Source: Alphaproteobacteria bacterium
Lineage (GTDB): Bacteria > Pseudomonadota > Alphaproteobacteria > Rhodobacterales > Rhodobacteraceae
Length of the DNA: 46,810 nucleotides
NCBI GenBank assembly: GCA_030425145.1
Contig: JAUHVK010000010.1
Location: 85,362-132,171, forward strand
Direction: 5' to 3'
The notes under the pieces were generated by a model. That model was not told the DNA's origin. It saw only the letters and a program-made list of their open reading frames with translations, and did not search any database. Below are positions 8,679-17,787 of this stretch, in pieces (the first letter of the stretch is position 1; each line of letters begins with the position of its first letter). The translations under genes were made by a program, and so were the position numbers.

Positions 8679-10274
8679 ATGGATCACTATCTGGGGATCG
8701 ACGTCGGAACCGGCAGCGCGCGCGCAGGTGTGTTCGATGCGACCGGCAAGCTGCTTGGAACCGGCAAGCAAGATATTTCCCTTTTTGAGGGTGCTGGACA
8801 CCGGGTCGAGCAAAGCTCGGCCGAAATCTGGCAAGCCGTCTGCATTGCGACGCGGGCCGCTCTGAAGAGCTCAGGTATTGCCGCTGCGGATATCGCCGGG
8901 ATCGGATTTGACGCGACCTGTTCGCTGGTCGTGCTGGGACAGGAAGGCGCGACATTGCCAGTGGGCGACAACGCGGACCGTGACATTATCGTCTGGATGG
9001 ATCACCGGGCTACGGAACAGGCGGAGCGCATCAATGCCACCGGTCATAGAGTGCTGGACTATGTCGGCGGCATCATCTCACCCGAGATGGAAACGCCCAA
9101 GCTGTTGTGGCTCAAGGAAAACAAACCTGAGGTCTTTGACAAGGCCTGGCAATTTTTCGACCTCACCGACTTCTTGACATGGAAGGCTACCGGGTCGTTA
9201 GCACGGTCGATCTGCACCGTGACCTGCAAGTGGACCTATGTTCAGAAATCTGGTGGCTGGGATGAGAGTTTTTTCAGGAGCATCGGTCTCGCCGAGCTCG
9301 CGGACGAAGGCTTTGCCCGGATCGGCACCAAGATCGTCGAGGCAGGCACCGCCCTTGGATCGGGCCTGACGGACACGGCCGCCGCTGATCTGGGTCTTGT
9401 TCCCGGCACCCCGGTCGGTGCTGGGCTGATCGATGCACATGCAGGTGGTCTGGGCACGGTTGGGGCTGCAGGTGCTTCGCCAACTGATCGGCTGGCCTAT
9501 GTCTTCGGGACCTCGTCTTGCACTATGACCAGCACGCAAGACCCCGTATTCGTGCCGGGTGTTTGGGGCCCCTACTATTCTGCCATGGTGCCGGGGCTGT
9601 GGCTGAACGAAGGCGGCCAATCCGCAGCTGGTGCCGCCATCGCGAAATTGTTGCAGCATCATCCGGCCCATGGCGTAGCCTCGGAGAAAGCGCGCGCGAA
9701 GGCGCTTTCCCTGCCTGACTGGTTGGGTGAGCAAGCGACAAGGAATGCAGGCAGCATGGAGGCGATACTGGATAAGGCCGCAGGCCTTCATGTGGTGCCG
9801 GAGTTCCTCGGCAATCGCGCACCTTTTGCCGATCCAAACACACGTGCTGTCATTGCCGGGCTCGGGATGGAGACTGATATCAACAGCCTTGTGGCACTCT
9901 ACATCGCGGGGATATGCGGCATTGGCTATGGGTTACGCCAAATAATCGAGGCTCAGGCGGAAAGGGGCATCACAATCAAGTCGATTGTCATAAGCGGCGG
10001 GGCCGGGCGGAGCGACATGGTGCGTCAGCTTCTCGCCGATGCCACCGGTGTGCCACTCGAAGCGCCTGAAACGGAAGAGCCGGTTCTATTGGGCGCAGCC
10101 GTCCTCGGCGCTCTTGCCGGGGTGGAGGGCGTGCGGGCCACTGACATTATGGAACGGATGACTCGGGTTCATCGCGAATACCACCCAAGCAACGGATCCG
10201 TCGCAAGCACTCACGAAAAAAGACTTGCAGCTTTCAAGAACCTTCAGGAAATTGCCCGAAAGCTTGCGGACTAA
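8679..10274 (+). CDS. FGGY-family pentulose kinase (D-ribulokinase-like)
   Basis: A 531-residue sugar kinase of the actin-like ATPase superfamily. The N-terminal phosphate loop is YLGIDVGTGSARAGVFD. The family signature region is VWMDHRATEQAERIN and VLDYVGGIISPEMETPKLLWL. The catalytic Asp lies in GAGLIDAHAGGLG, and the C-terminal ATP site in SIVISGGAGRSDMV. These segments fit the FGGY pentulose kinase subgroup that includes D-ribulokinase. The likely reaction is D-ribulose + ATP to D-ribulose 5-phosphate, completing ribitol catabolism with the SDR upstream. ATG 8679 is preferred over 8646 because GAGAGG precedes it and the family starts here. It is the last gene of the operon. Confidence 0.83.
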   Translation: MDHYLGIDVGTGSARAGVFDATGKLLGTGKQDISLFEGAGHRVEQSSAEIWQAVCIATRAALKSSGIAAADIAGIGFDATCSLVVLGQEGATLPVGDNADRDIIVWMDHRATEQAERINATGHRVLDYVGGIISPEMETPKLLWLKENKPEVFDKAWQFFDLTDFLTWKATGSLARSICTVTCKWTYVQKSGGWDESFFRSIGLAELADEGFARIGTKIVEAGTALGSGLTDTAAADLGLVPGTPVGAGLIDAHAGGLGTVGAAGASPTDRLAYVFGTSSCTMTSTQDPVFVPGVWGPYYSAMVPGLWLNEGGQSAAGAAIAKLLQHHPAHGVASEKARAKALSLPDWLGEQATRNAGSMEAILDKAAGLHVVPEFLGNRAPFADPNTRAVIAGLGMETDINSLVALYIAGICGIGYGLRQIIEAQAERGITIKSIVISGGAGRSDMVRQLLADATGVPLEAPETEEPVLLGAAVLGALAGVEGVRATDIMERMTRVHREYHPSNGSVASTHEKRLAAFKNLQEIARKLAD

Positions 10275-11132
10275 ATGTCCGGTGTAGCCGGCGCAGGAGG
10301 CCGAGACTGTTACTTGTCACTCTATTCCCGCCATGCGAAGCGAGGGCCATTGGTAGACCGCGGGTTGGCGACCCCTCGGCGTTCCAGCAAGATTTGTTCC
10401 CACCACATCTGCGCTTCGCATGAGTGATGCACTTAGCTTCACGAAATCGCAAGCCCCGGGGACGGTCTGGCGATAGGCCGACACCTGCGGTTCTATTCGG
10501 CCCGGGATTCGGAGTGACCGGATCGTTCGTAGGGCAACATTTCTCCCTTCGCTCGGTTTCGCACTGCCAGCGAATGACCGCAAAGCGAGCCGTGGCTGCA
10601 GCATCGCGATCAGTTGTTGTCAGTCGGTTCAGGGCCGTTCACCTCTTCAATTGGAGGTCTTAAGCGCCTCAGAGTAGGAGCCATTTAATACTTGACCACA
10701 AGGCATGTGATCACAGCCGTCGAAGACGCCATCTTCGTCGACATACCCGCCTCAACAACTGCACGCGCGCCAGCGTTGGCTGTGGATCACTGTCATTGCT
10801 GATATCCCGGAGGAAGCGTAGCCAGGCGATCTCATTCTCCGTCAGGTCATACCCAATCCCGGGTTCGTCCAAGCTTGGAATCTTTCCTATTGTGCCTCTC
10901 TGAAACGGGTGTTGCGGGAATACTGCCTAAGGGCGTACTTGATATTCTTCAGGTGGACTGCGAAGCGCTTGTTTTGCCAGACAGAGGCGCGCCAACCCGA
11001 TCTGGTGGCAACCCGATTGCGAATTCCCTCTGTCGCTCCCAGCACAGAAAACGGGTGGCTTGATGCACATCATGGTGCGTAGTTGGTGTCGTCACTTATC
11101 TTGCCAAAGTGACTAGAGGAGAGGAGATCGCG
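10275..11132. other. Gene-poor stretch after the polyol operon
   Basis: About 850 bases with no long convincing gene. Many short readings exist on both strands, but their composition is uneven and they lack ribosome binding sites. The section around 10500-10620 has the look of decayed sequence. The only candidate gene is a short minus-strand frame at 10711-10872, described separately. No tRNA, rRNA or insertion sequence is recognised. Confidence 0.5.
10711..10872 (-). CDS. Possible small protein or gene remnant, TTG start
   Basis: A 53-codon frame that reads like true protein at its start (GYDLTENEIAWLRFLRDIS, then a segment ending LARVQLLRRV) but ends in an Arg-rich tail. TTG 10872 has AGGAAAG upstream at suitable spacing. 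An in-frame stop lies further upstream and there is no ATG. I do not recognise the family. The helix-rich first part could be the remains of a longer gene that went out of frame. Confidence 0.3.
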   Translation of the reverse strand: MDEPGIGYDLTENEIAWLRFLRDISNDSDPQPTLARVQLLRRVCRRRWRLRRL

Positions 11133-11564
11133 ATGCATAGAGCAATCGCAGCTATTGCCACGATGATGTTTGGCACGTTCGCCGTAGCAGAGGGCGTGAC
11201 ATCATACAAAACCAATGACAGCTTTGAAGATGCGACATTTGCCGTTGAGACTGCGATTGTGGGGCAGGGGTTAGTCGTCGATTACGTCAGCCACGTTGGG
11301 GAAATGCTGAATAGAACAGGGGCCGACGTCGGCAGTGATGTACAGCTTTTCGAAGCGGCAGACGTCTTCGTCTTTTGCTCGGCTGTTACATCAAGATCAG
11401 TTATGGAAGCTGATCCGACGAACATTGCGTACTGCCCGTATGGAATATTCGTCGCTGATACGGGGGAAGACGTGTTGATCGGCTTTAGAAACTACCCTGA
11501 AGGCCCGATGCAGGAAGTGCAGCTTCTGTTGGATGGGATCGCGAAAGAGGCTGCTGGGCAGTAA
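11133..11564 (+). CDS. Exported DUF302-domain protein
   Basis: A 143-residue protein with a signal peptide (HRAIAAIATMMFGTFAVA, cleavage before EG). The mature part resembles DUF302: an N-terminal strand VTSYKTNDSFEDATFAVETAI, then GLVVDYVSHVGEML, VFVFCSAVTS and a C-terminal helix. The family is small, periplasmic or membrane-associated and of unknown biochemical role. ATG 11133 is chosen because GAGGAGAGGAG lies immediately upstream; the in-frame GTG 11109 would place extra charged residues before the signal peptide. It is convergent with the Liv operon and has no obvious partner. Confidence 0.72.
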   Translation: MHRAIAAIATMMFGTFAVAEGVTSYKTNDSFEDATFAVETAIVGQGLVVDYVSHVGEMLNRTGADVGSDVQLFEAADVFVFCSAVTSRSVMEADPTNIAYCPYGIFVADTGEDVLIGFRNYPEGPMQEVQLLLDGIAKEAAGQ

Positions 11565-11603
11565 AAATTCCAACTCAACGAACCTGATCGGTAGGATTGA
11601 TTT

Positions 11604-11626
11604 CATCGTCAAACTAGCTGGCGATG
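11604..11626. terminator. Weak hairpin between convergent genes
   Basis: CATCGTCA (11604-11611) and TGGCGATG (11619-11626) pair over eight positions with one wobble or mismatch, with a 7-base loop. It lies between the DUF302 stop (11564) and the Liv ATPase stop (11646), where a shared terminator would be expected. No T-run follows on either strand, so the call is weak. Confidence 0.25.
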
Positions 11627-11645
11627 ACATCGTCCTACACCCGCG

Positions 11646-12328
<683 letters not shown>

Positions 12329-12332
<4 letters not shown>

Positions 12333-13078
12333 GCCTCTTCTCCCAGATATGCTTCGCGTACGGCGCGGCTCTGGCGGATCTCGTCGACCGTTCCGGTGGC
12401 GATCACTTGGCCGTAAACCAGTACGCTGATCCGGTCGGCAAGGGCAAAGACTGCGTCCATGTCGTGTTCCACAAGCAGGATCGGCGCTTCCGCCCGAAGT
12501 TGATCAAGGAACCCGGTCAGCAGTTTCGACCCCTCCGCGCCCAGTCCCGCCATTGGTTCGTCCATCACAAACGCCTTGGGCGACAGGGTCAGCGCAACGG
12601 CCACCTCAAGCTGACGGCGCTGCCCGTGTGATAGCTCGGCACAACGCGTGTGCCGGTGTTCGATCAACCCGACACGCTCCAGCGCCGCTTCGGCTTTGGC
12701 GGTCAGAGATGTGTCCGAAAGGGCCCGCGACCAAAATCGCCACGGATTGCCTGATGCGCCTAAAGCGCCCAGCACGACGTTCTCCAACACGCTGTCTTCC
12801 ATCGCCAGCGCCGAGATCTGAAACGTGCGCCCCAACCCGGCCCGCGCGCGCGCCTGCGTGCTGTCCGTGGTCACGTCCCGCCCCAAAAGGTGCACCGACC
12901 CCGCGTCTGGGCGCAGCCCCCCGCAGATTTGCGCGATGAGGGTCGATTTTCCCGCGCCGTTCGGGCCGATGATCGCGTGGATTTCTCCGGCGTGCAGGTC
13001 GATGGAGACATCGTCTGTCGCAGCCAACGCGCCGAAACTCTTGCGCAGATTCCGTGTCTCAAGGAGCGGCTCAGACAT
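12329..13078 (-). CDS. livG: Branched-chain-amino-acid-type ABC transporter ATPase LivG
   Basis: A 249-residue ATPase with Walker A GPNGAGKST, signature ELSHGQRRQ (the SHGQ variant common in LivG proteins), Walker B AFVMDEPMAGLG and switch His in LLVEHDMD. The C-terminal YGQVIATGTVDEIRQ and AYLGEEA is standard LivG. It overlaps livM by eight bases and livF by four, so the set is translated as a coupled unit. It forms the second nucleotide-binding subunit of the transporter. Confidence 0.88.
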
Positions 13079-14054
13079 GCGCGCCCTCCTTGCCGGTCAA
13101 AAGCCCGATGATCCCACCCCGCGCAAACAGCACGATCGCCAGCAGGATCAGGCCCAGATAGACATGCCAGAACTCGGTCAGCGCGCCCAGCCAATGTTCC
13201 AGCGCAACAAAGAGGCACGCTCCGATGACCGGGCCATACAGTCTCCCGACACCGCCAATGATAATCAGCACGATCAACTCGCCCGAAAGCTGCCAACTAA
13301 ACATGGTGGGCGACACAAAGCGGTTGAGATCGGCAAAGAGCGCTCCCGCCAAGCCGGTGATCGCGCCCGAAATGACAAACGCCACCAGCTTGAGCCGCAT
13401 CGGGTTCAGGCCCACGGTCTCAACCCGTGCAGGAACTTGCCGGGCCGCATTCAGGGCCAGTCCGAAAGGCGCGCTCTGAAGGCGGGCGTTGAGGAAGAGC
13501 ACGATGCAGAGCAGCGCAAAGCACAGGCCGAAGAACTGGATTGGTACCAGTGTGTTCAGGCCGGGAAAGCCGTTGCGCACATAGATCGACAGCCCGTCTT
13601 CACCGCCATAAGTGCTCCAGGAGATGGCGAAGTAGTAGAACATCTGCCCGAAGGCGAGGGTGATCATGATGAAATAGACACCCGAGGTCCGCAGGCTCAG
13701 CAGCCCGATGATCCAGGCGGCGAGGGCGGACACGACAACCGCCACCAGCCAGATAATCGGCATGGATTTGGTGCCAGCAAGGCTCATCCCGAAAAGGTCG
13801 AGCGAGGTGTAGGTCTGGGCGTGGTAGGCGAGAATGCCCATCGCATAGCCGCCAAGGCCAAAGAACACCGCATGACCAAGGCTGACCAGCCCGCCAATAC
13901 CAAGCGCGATGTTGAGGCCAACAGCGGCAATCGCAAGGATCACGGCGCGAGTGACAAGGGTGATGGTGAACGGCTCGTCCGCCACCATGGCCCAAAGCGG
14001 CAGCGCCAGAAGCCCCGCGAACACGATCCAGTTGACCAGACGTTCAGAGATCAT
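13071..14054 (-). CDS. livM: Branched-chain-amino-acid-type ABC transporter permease LivM
   Basis: A 327-residue multi-spanning permease. The N-terminal membrane segments are rich in Leu/Ala/Val (AVILAIAAVGLNIALGIGGLVSLGHAVFFGLGGYAMG, listed here in pieces of the family motif). The LivM hallmark is LVSLGHAVFFGLGGYA near residues 56-71. The ATPase-contact region is around LNAARQVPARVETVG. It overlaps livH by four bases and livG by eight. It forms the channel with LivH. Confidence 0.87.
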   Translation of the reverse strand: MISERLVNWIVFAGLLALPLWAMVADEPFTITLVTRAVILAIAAVGLNIALGIGGLVSLGHAVFFGLGGYAMGILAYHAQTYTSLDLFGMSLAGTKSMPIIWLVAVVVSALAAWIIGLLSLRTSGVYFIMITLAFGQMFYYFAISWSTYGGEDGLSIYVRNGFPGLNTLVPIQFFGLCFALLCIVLFLNARLQSAPFGLALNAARQVPARVETVGLNPMRLKLVAFVISGAITGLAGALFADLNRFVSPTMFSWQLSGELIVLIIIGGVGRLYGPVIGACLFVALEHWLGALTEFWHVYLGLILLAIVLFARGGIIGLLTGKEGAHV

Positions 14055-14971
14055 GCGCGCGCTCCGAACAATCCGGTGGGCCGCCAGATCAGAACAAGGC
14101 TCATCAGGATGTAGATCGCCATAGAGGCCAGCGCCGATCCGGTCTGTGTGGCCGCGCCTGGCTCCATGAACAGTTTGAAAAGTTCCGGCAGGAAGATACC
14201 GCCGAGCGTGTCGGTCAGCCCCACCAGCAACGCTCCTATAAAGGCGCCTTTGATCGACCCGATACCGCCAATGACGATCACGACGAAGGCCAGGATCAGC
14301 ACGGGCTCACCCATGCCCACCTGCACAGATTGGATCGCCCCAACCAAAGCGCCTGCCAGCCCGGCCAGTGCCGCTCCGATGGCGAAGACCAGCGTGTAGA
14401 GCAGACGGATATCCACCCCCAAGGCCGCGATCATCTCGCGGTCATTCTCGCCTGCGCGGATCTGAATTCCAATGCGGGTGCGTTCGATCAGCACCCACAG
14501 GCCAAGCCCGACCAGCAGACCTACGACGATCAGTGTCAGGCGATAGAGCGGATACTGAATGCCACCGGGAAGGGTGACTGGGCCGGACAGGTAATCGGGA
14601 ATATCAAGGAAGAGCGGGAAAGAGCCAAAGAGCCACCGCGTGCCTTCGGAAAAGATCAGGATCAGGGCAAACGTGGCGAGCACCTGATCCAAATGCGCTT
14701 TGCCGTAAAGCCGTCGGATCACCGTCATTTCGATCAGCGCCCCGGCGATGGCGGCAACGGCCAAGGCGGCGCCTAACGCCAGCACAAACGACCCGGTCGC
14801 CCCAGCGACGGCAGCCGCCGCAAACGCGCCGATCATATAGAGCGACCCGTGTGCGAGATTGATTAGGCCCATGACGCCAAAAATCAGCGTCAGACCTGCC
14901 GCCATCAAAAACAGCATGACGCCGAATTGCAGTCCGTTGAGGACCTGCTCGATGATCAGAAGTGTAGACAT
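14051..14971 (-). CDS. livH: Branched-chain-amino-acid-type ABC transporter permease LivH
   Basis: A 306-residue permease. The family hallmarks are the N-terminus LNGLQFGVMLFLMAAGL, then LIFGVMGLINLAHGSLYMIG and the conserved GGIGSIKGAFIGALLVG segment. The start at 14971 (MSTLLIIEQ) is chosen over the longer frame to 15013 because the extra residues would fall inside the hairpin at 14991-15010 and are not family-like. It is the first permease gene after the binding-protein gene, separated from it by that hairpin. Confidence 0.87.
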   Translation of the reverse strand: MSTLLIIEQVLNGLQFGVMLFLMAAGLTLIFGVMGLINLAHGSLYMIGAFAAAAVAGATGSFVLALGAALAVAAIAGALIEMTVIRRLYGKAHLDQVLATFALILIFSEGTRWLFGSFPLFLDIPDYLSGPVTLPGGIQYPLYRLTLIVVGLLVGLGLWVLIERTRIGIQIRAGENDREMIAALGVDIRLLYTLVFAIGAALAGLAGALVGAIQSVQVGMGEPVLILAFVVIVIGGIGSIKGAFIGALLVGLTDTLGGIFLPELFKLFMEPGAATQTGSALASMAIYILMSLVLIWRPTGLFGARA

Positions 14972-14990
14972 GCCTGCTAGTATGCCGATG

Positions 14991-15010
14991 TGCCGGGGCG
15001 AACCCCGGCA
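14991..15010 (-). promoter_or_regulatory. Intercistronic hairpin between Liv binding-protein and livH genes
   Basis: On the minus strand TGCCGGGG, loop TTCG, CCCCGGCA: a perfect 8-bp stem closed by a UUCG tetraloop, an unusually stable RNA hairpin. It starts 15 bases after the binding-protein stop and ends 19 bases before livH. There is no T-run after it in the operon direction. It is best read as a 3'-end stabiliser or partial terminator that sets the binding protein above the membrane parts. Confidence 0.72.
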
Positions 15011-15025
15011 CATCGTTTTATTGTC

Positions 15026-16156
15026 TTACATCTTGCAGTCGGCAGCGTAGGCATCCGCGTGGTTTTCCAACGCGACACCGATGATCTTGTTGGTAAAGAC
15101 ATCGCCCTCTTTGATGACTTCACGCGCGTAGATCGACTGGATCGGGTGGTGGTTCGAACCGAACTTGAAGTCACCCCGGGTGCTGTCGAAATCGGCGGCC
15201 CGCAGCGCGTCGCGGAAGGCATCCGCGTCCGACACTTCGGCCTTGTCCAGCGCCGACAGGATCAGGTTCGCCGTGTCAAAGCCTTGGCTCGCATAAAGCG
15301 AAGGCAGACGACCGAATTCCGCCTGGAAGCTTTCGACAAAGGCCGCATTGGTCGGATTGTCGATGTCCTTGTTCCACTGGCTGGTGTTCACCACGCCAAG
15401 GGCGGCGTCACCGACCGCTTGCAGGATGCCCTGGTCAAAGCTGAACGCCGGGCCCACGACGGGCAGATCGACGCCGCTATCGGCGTATTGCTTGAGGAAG
15501 GAAATCCCCATCCCGCCGGGCAGGAAGAAGAACACGCTGTCTGCGCCGGATGCGCGGATCTGAGCGATTTCGGCGGCGTAATCGGTCTGACCAAGCTGGG
15601 TGTACACCTCGCCTGCCAAATCCCCTTTGAACATGCGCTTGTACCCGGTCAGCGCGTCCTGACCCGCCGGGTAGTTGGGCGCGAGGATGAAGCTGTTGGA
15701 ATAGCCCGCCGAGGTCGCATAGGCGCCCGCCGCTTCGTGCAGGTTGTCGTTCTGCCATGCTACGTTGAAATAGTTTTCGTGGCAGCCCTGACCCGCCAGC
15801 GCCGAGGGGCCAGCATTGGGCGAAAGGTAGAACTTGCCTTGAGCCGTGACACTCGGGATCACCGCCATTGCGAGGTTCGACCAGATGATCCCGGTCAGTA
15901 TATCGACGCGCTCGGACTGAACCATCTTGTCCGCCAGCTGCACCGCAATGTCTGGCTTGCGCTGGTCGTCCTCGATCACGACCTCAATGTCGTCGCGGCC
16001 CGATTGTGCGATGGCCAGCATGAAGCCGTCCCGTACGTCGATGCCAAGGCCCGCGCCGCCGCCGGACAGGGTGGTGATCATCCCGATCTTGGTTTCGGCA
16101 AAGGCGGATGTCGCGCCAATCGCCAAGGCCGCGGTGGCCATCAATAGTTTTTTCAT
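15026..16156 (-). CDS. Liv-type periplasmic substrate-binding protein
   Basis: A 376-residue type 1 periplasmic binding protein with signal peptide KKLLMATAALAIGATSAFA cleaved before ETK. The mature start KIGMITTLSGGGAGLG is typical of Liv-family and related aromatic-acid- or amide-binding proteins. The ligand contact section is near FYLSPNAGPSALAGQGCHENYF. ATG 16156 is chosen because the signal peptide begins there; the longer frame to 16363 crosses the promoter region. It heads the operon and is followed by a UUCG hairpin. The ligand is not certain; leucine-type amino acids are only one possibility. Confidence 0.87.
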   Translation of the reverse strand: MKKLLMATAALAIGATSAFAETKIGMITTLSGGGAGLGIDVRDGFMLAIAQSGRDDIEVVIEDDQRKPDIAVQLADKMVQSERVDILTGIIWSNLAMAVIPSVTAQGKFYLSPNAGPSALAGQGCHENYFNVAWQNDNLHEAAGAYATSAGYSNSFILAPNYPAGQDALTGYKRMFKGDLAGEVYTQLGQTDYAAEIAQIRASGADSVFFFLPGGMGISFLKQYADSGVDLPVVGPAFSFDQGILQAVGDAALGVVNTSQWNKDIDNPTNAAFVESFQAEFGRLPSLYASQGFDTANLILSALDKAEVSDADAFRDALRAADFDSTRGDFKFGSNHHPIQSIYAREVIKEGDVFTNKIIGVALENHADAYAADCKM

Positions 16157-16359
16157 CTGGTTCTCCCCGTTGTGGTCGCCCCGTGTAATCGAACCTTGGA
16201 AATTGCCGATCTGACGGCGCAATTCTGACCCGGGACGTTTTATCTTTAAATGTGTTGAACAAAGCGGACCGAAAAACAAGGCGTTGCTACGATTAACTTG
16301 AGCCATTCGGACAGTTGGTCTGAGACTGTGGCCAATTTTACCAATTGGTAAAAAGTGGA
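16157..16359. other. Promoter region of the Liv operon
   Basis: Two hundred bases between the binding-protein start and the stop of the histidine kinase gene. It must hold the Liv promoter (minus strand). I see no clear -35/-10 pair. The notable element is the perfect palindrome at 16336-16353, listed separately. Confidence 0.5.
16336..16353. promoter_or_regulatory. Perfect 18-bp palindrome, candidate operator
   Basis: TTTTACCAATTGGTAAAA is its own exact reverse complement. It lies 7 bases beyond the kinase stop and about 180 bases before the Liv binding-protein start. The form (TTACCAATTGGTAA core) suits a dimeric GntR/FadR- or MarR-type regulator. No such regulator gene is adjacent, so its partner would be encoded elsewhere. 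With no loop it is a poor terminator. Confidence 0.5.
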
Positions 16360-17787
16360 TCACGCGCGTTGGATTCGCAGTCGCGCCTGAAGCCCTGTTG
16401 TCGAGTTCTCGAAGGACAGGGCGCCATTGTGCAGCGCCGCAATGGTGGCGACGATGGACAGGCCCAACCCGTGGCCGTTGATGTAATCGGTGTTCTCACC
16501 CCGCTCGAACGGGCCGATCAGGGCTTCGACATCCTTGGCCAACGTGTCCGAGCCCTCATCCTCGACCACAATCGTCGCGGTCTCTGCATCGGTCTCGATG
16601 GCAAGGTTGGCACTGCGCCCGTATTTGAGGGCGTTGTCGATCAGGTTGGTGATCGCGCGTTCCAGCGCTACGGGGCGGCCGGTTATGATGACTTGTCGCC
16701 CGGGTGTCACCACGCTTCGTCCGCGCCGCGACATGAACAACGACTGGCCCCCTTCGACGACCAAATCGCGCGGCGGTGCCAGCGTGACGGGGTCGCCCAC
16801 GTCCTGATAGTCGGACACGATCGTTTCAACCAGCGAGTTCAGAGACAGCTTGCGCGGCGCTTCGGCGTTCATCTCGACACGGGTATAGGTCAGGGCGCTT
16901 TCGATGATGCCGGTCATGGAGTCGATGTCCGACTCCAGCTTGCGGCGCAATTCTTCGTCCTTGATCAGTGCCGTGCGCAACCGCAGACGCGTGGCGGGAG
17001 TGCCAAGGTCGTGGCTGACACTTGAGAGAACGGCCGCCCGGTTGGCAAGTTGCATACGCTCGGCTTCAAGGAATGCGTTGAGTGAATCCACAATATCGCG
17101 CAATTCGCTTGGTCCGCGGGTCTCATAGCTGTCCGGCCCGCCGAACCGCCGATTGCGAAAGGCCTGAGCAAAGGCGTCGAAGGTTTGAGTGGTGTTGCCA
17201 ATCAGGGTGACCAATGCGGCCACGGCGACAAGCCCAAGCAGCACCGCCAGCAAACGCATATCACGCGGAGCTGCGTCGCAGCCCCAGATGCCGCTGCCGT
17301 TCACTTGTTGCCAAGGGCCGTTGCCGTACCGGGCAATCAGAATGGGATCGCTGCAATAGGTTGCAAAAAGCCGGGTCAACGCGGCCAGTTGTGCCGAAGC
17401 GGTCGGCACGACATTGGCCTGAATGTACGCCACCGGGTATTGCAGCACATCCGACACCGCCGCGAGCCGCAGCCCACCTTCGTTGTTTTGGAGAGACAGG
17501 ACAGTGACATAGGCGGGTTGCGGCATTCCGGTGATGCGTTCGAATTTACCGGTTTCAGCAAGCAGAGCGTCGGCATCGGAAAGCGGCGAGACGTGCAGAT
17601 CGGGATGCGTGTCCTGCCCGGTGCGCAAGGCTTCGTATGTCAGCAGCCCTGCGGTTTGCGCGGCAGAAAGGTGCTCGGTCCAGGATTGCGTGGAGCGCAT
17701 CCAAAGCACCGTGGCGGCGGAAGCTGACAGCATCGCAACTGCAACCCAAAGCAAGGCCAAGCTGCGCAACCGGAACCCGCGTTGCAT
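16360..17787 (-). CDS. Sensor histidine kinase, GtrS-like
   Basis: A 475-residue membrane kinase. TM1 is near residues 10-30 and TM2 near 178-197, enclosing a periplasmic sensor of about 145 residues. A HAMP-like linker follows. The phospho-acceptor His is H259 in SSVSHDLGTPATRLR. The ATP-binding part shows the N box LERAITNLIDNALKYG and the G box NGHGLGLSIVATIAALHNG. It overlaps the response-regulator gene by one base, so the pair is coupled. The divergent glucose-type transporter suggests a role like GtrS-GltR of pseudomonads, which control the Gts glucose transporter. That function is inferred from position and family. Confidence 0.85.
   Translation of the reverse strand: MQRGFRLRSLALLWVAVAMLSASAATVLWMRSTQSWTEHLSAAQTAGLLTYEALRTGQDTHPDLHVSPLSDADALLAETGKFERITGMPQPAYVTVLSLQNNEGGLRLAAVSDVLQYPVAYIQANVVPTASAQLAALTRLFATYCSDPILIARYGNGPWQQVNGSGIWGCDAAPRDMRLLAVLLGLVAVAALVTLIGNTTQTFDAFAQAFRNRRFGGPDSYETRGPSELRDIVDSLNAFLEAERMQLANRAAVLSSVSHDLGTPATRLRLRTALIKDEELRRKLESDIDSMTGIIESALTYTRVEMNAEAPRKLSLNSLVETIVSDYQDVGDPVTLAPPRDLVVEGGQSLFMSRRGRSVVTPGRQVIITGRPVALERAITNLIDNALKYGRSANLAIETDAETATIVVEDEGSDTLAKDVEALIGPFERGENTDYINGHGLGLSIVATIAALHNGALSFENSTTGLQARLRIQRA

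Noticed and set aside
10317-10604. A 95-codon minus-strand frame after the kinase gene
   Set aside because: Composition resembles translated non-coding GC-rich DNA, with no ribosome site and no domain that I recognise.
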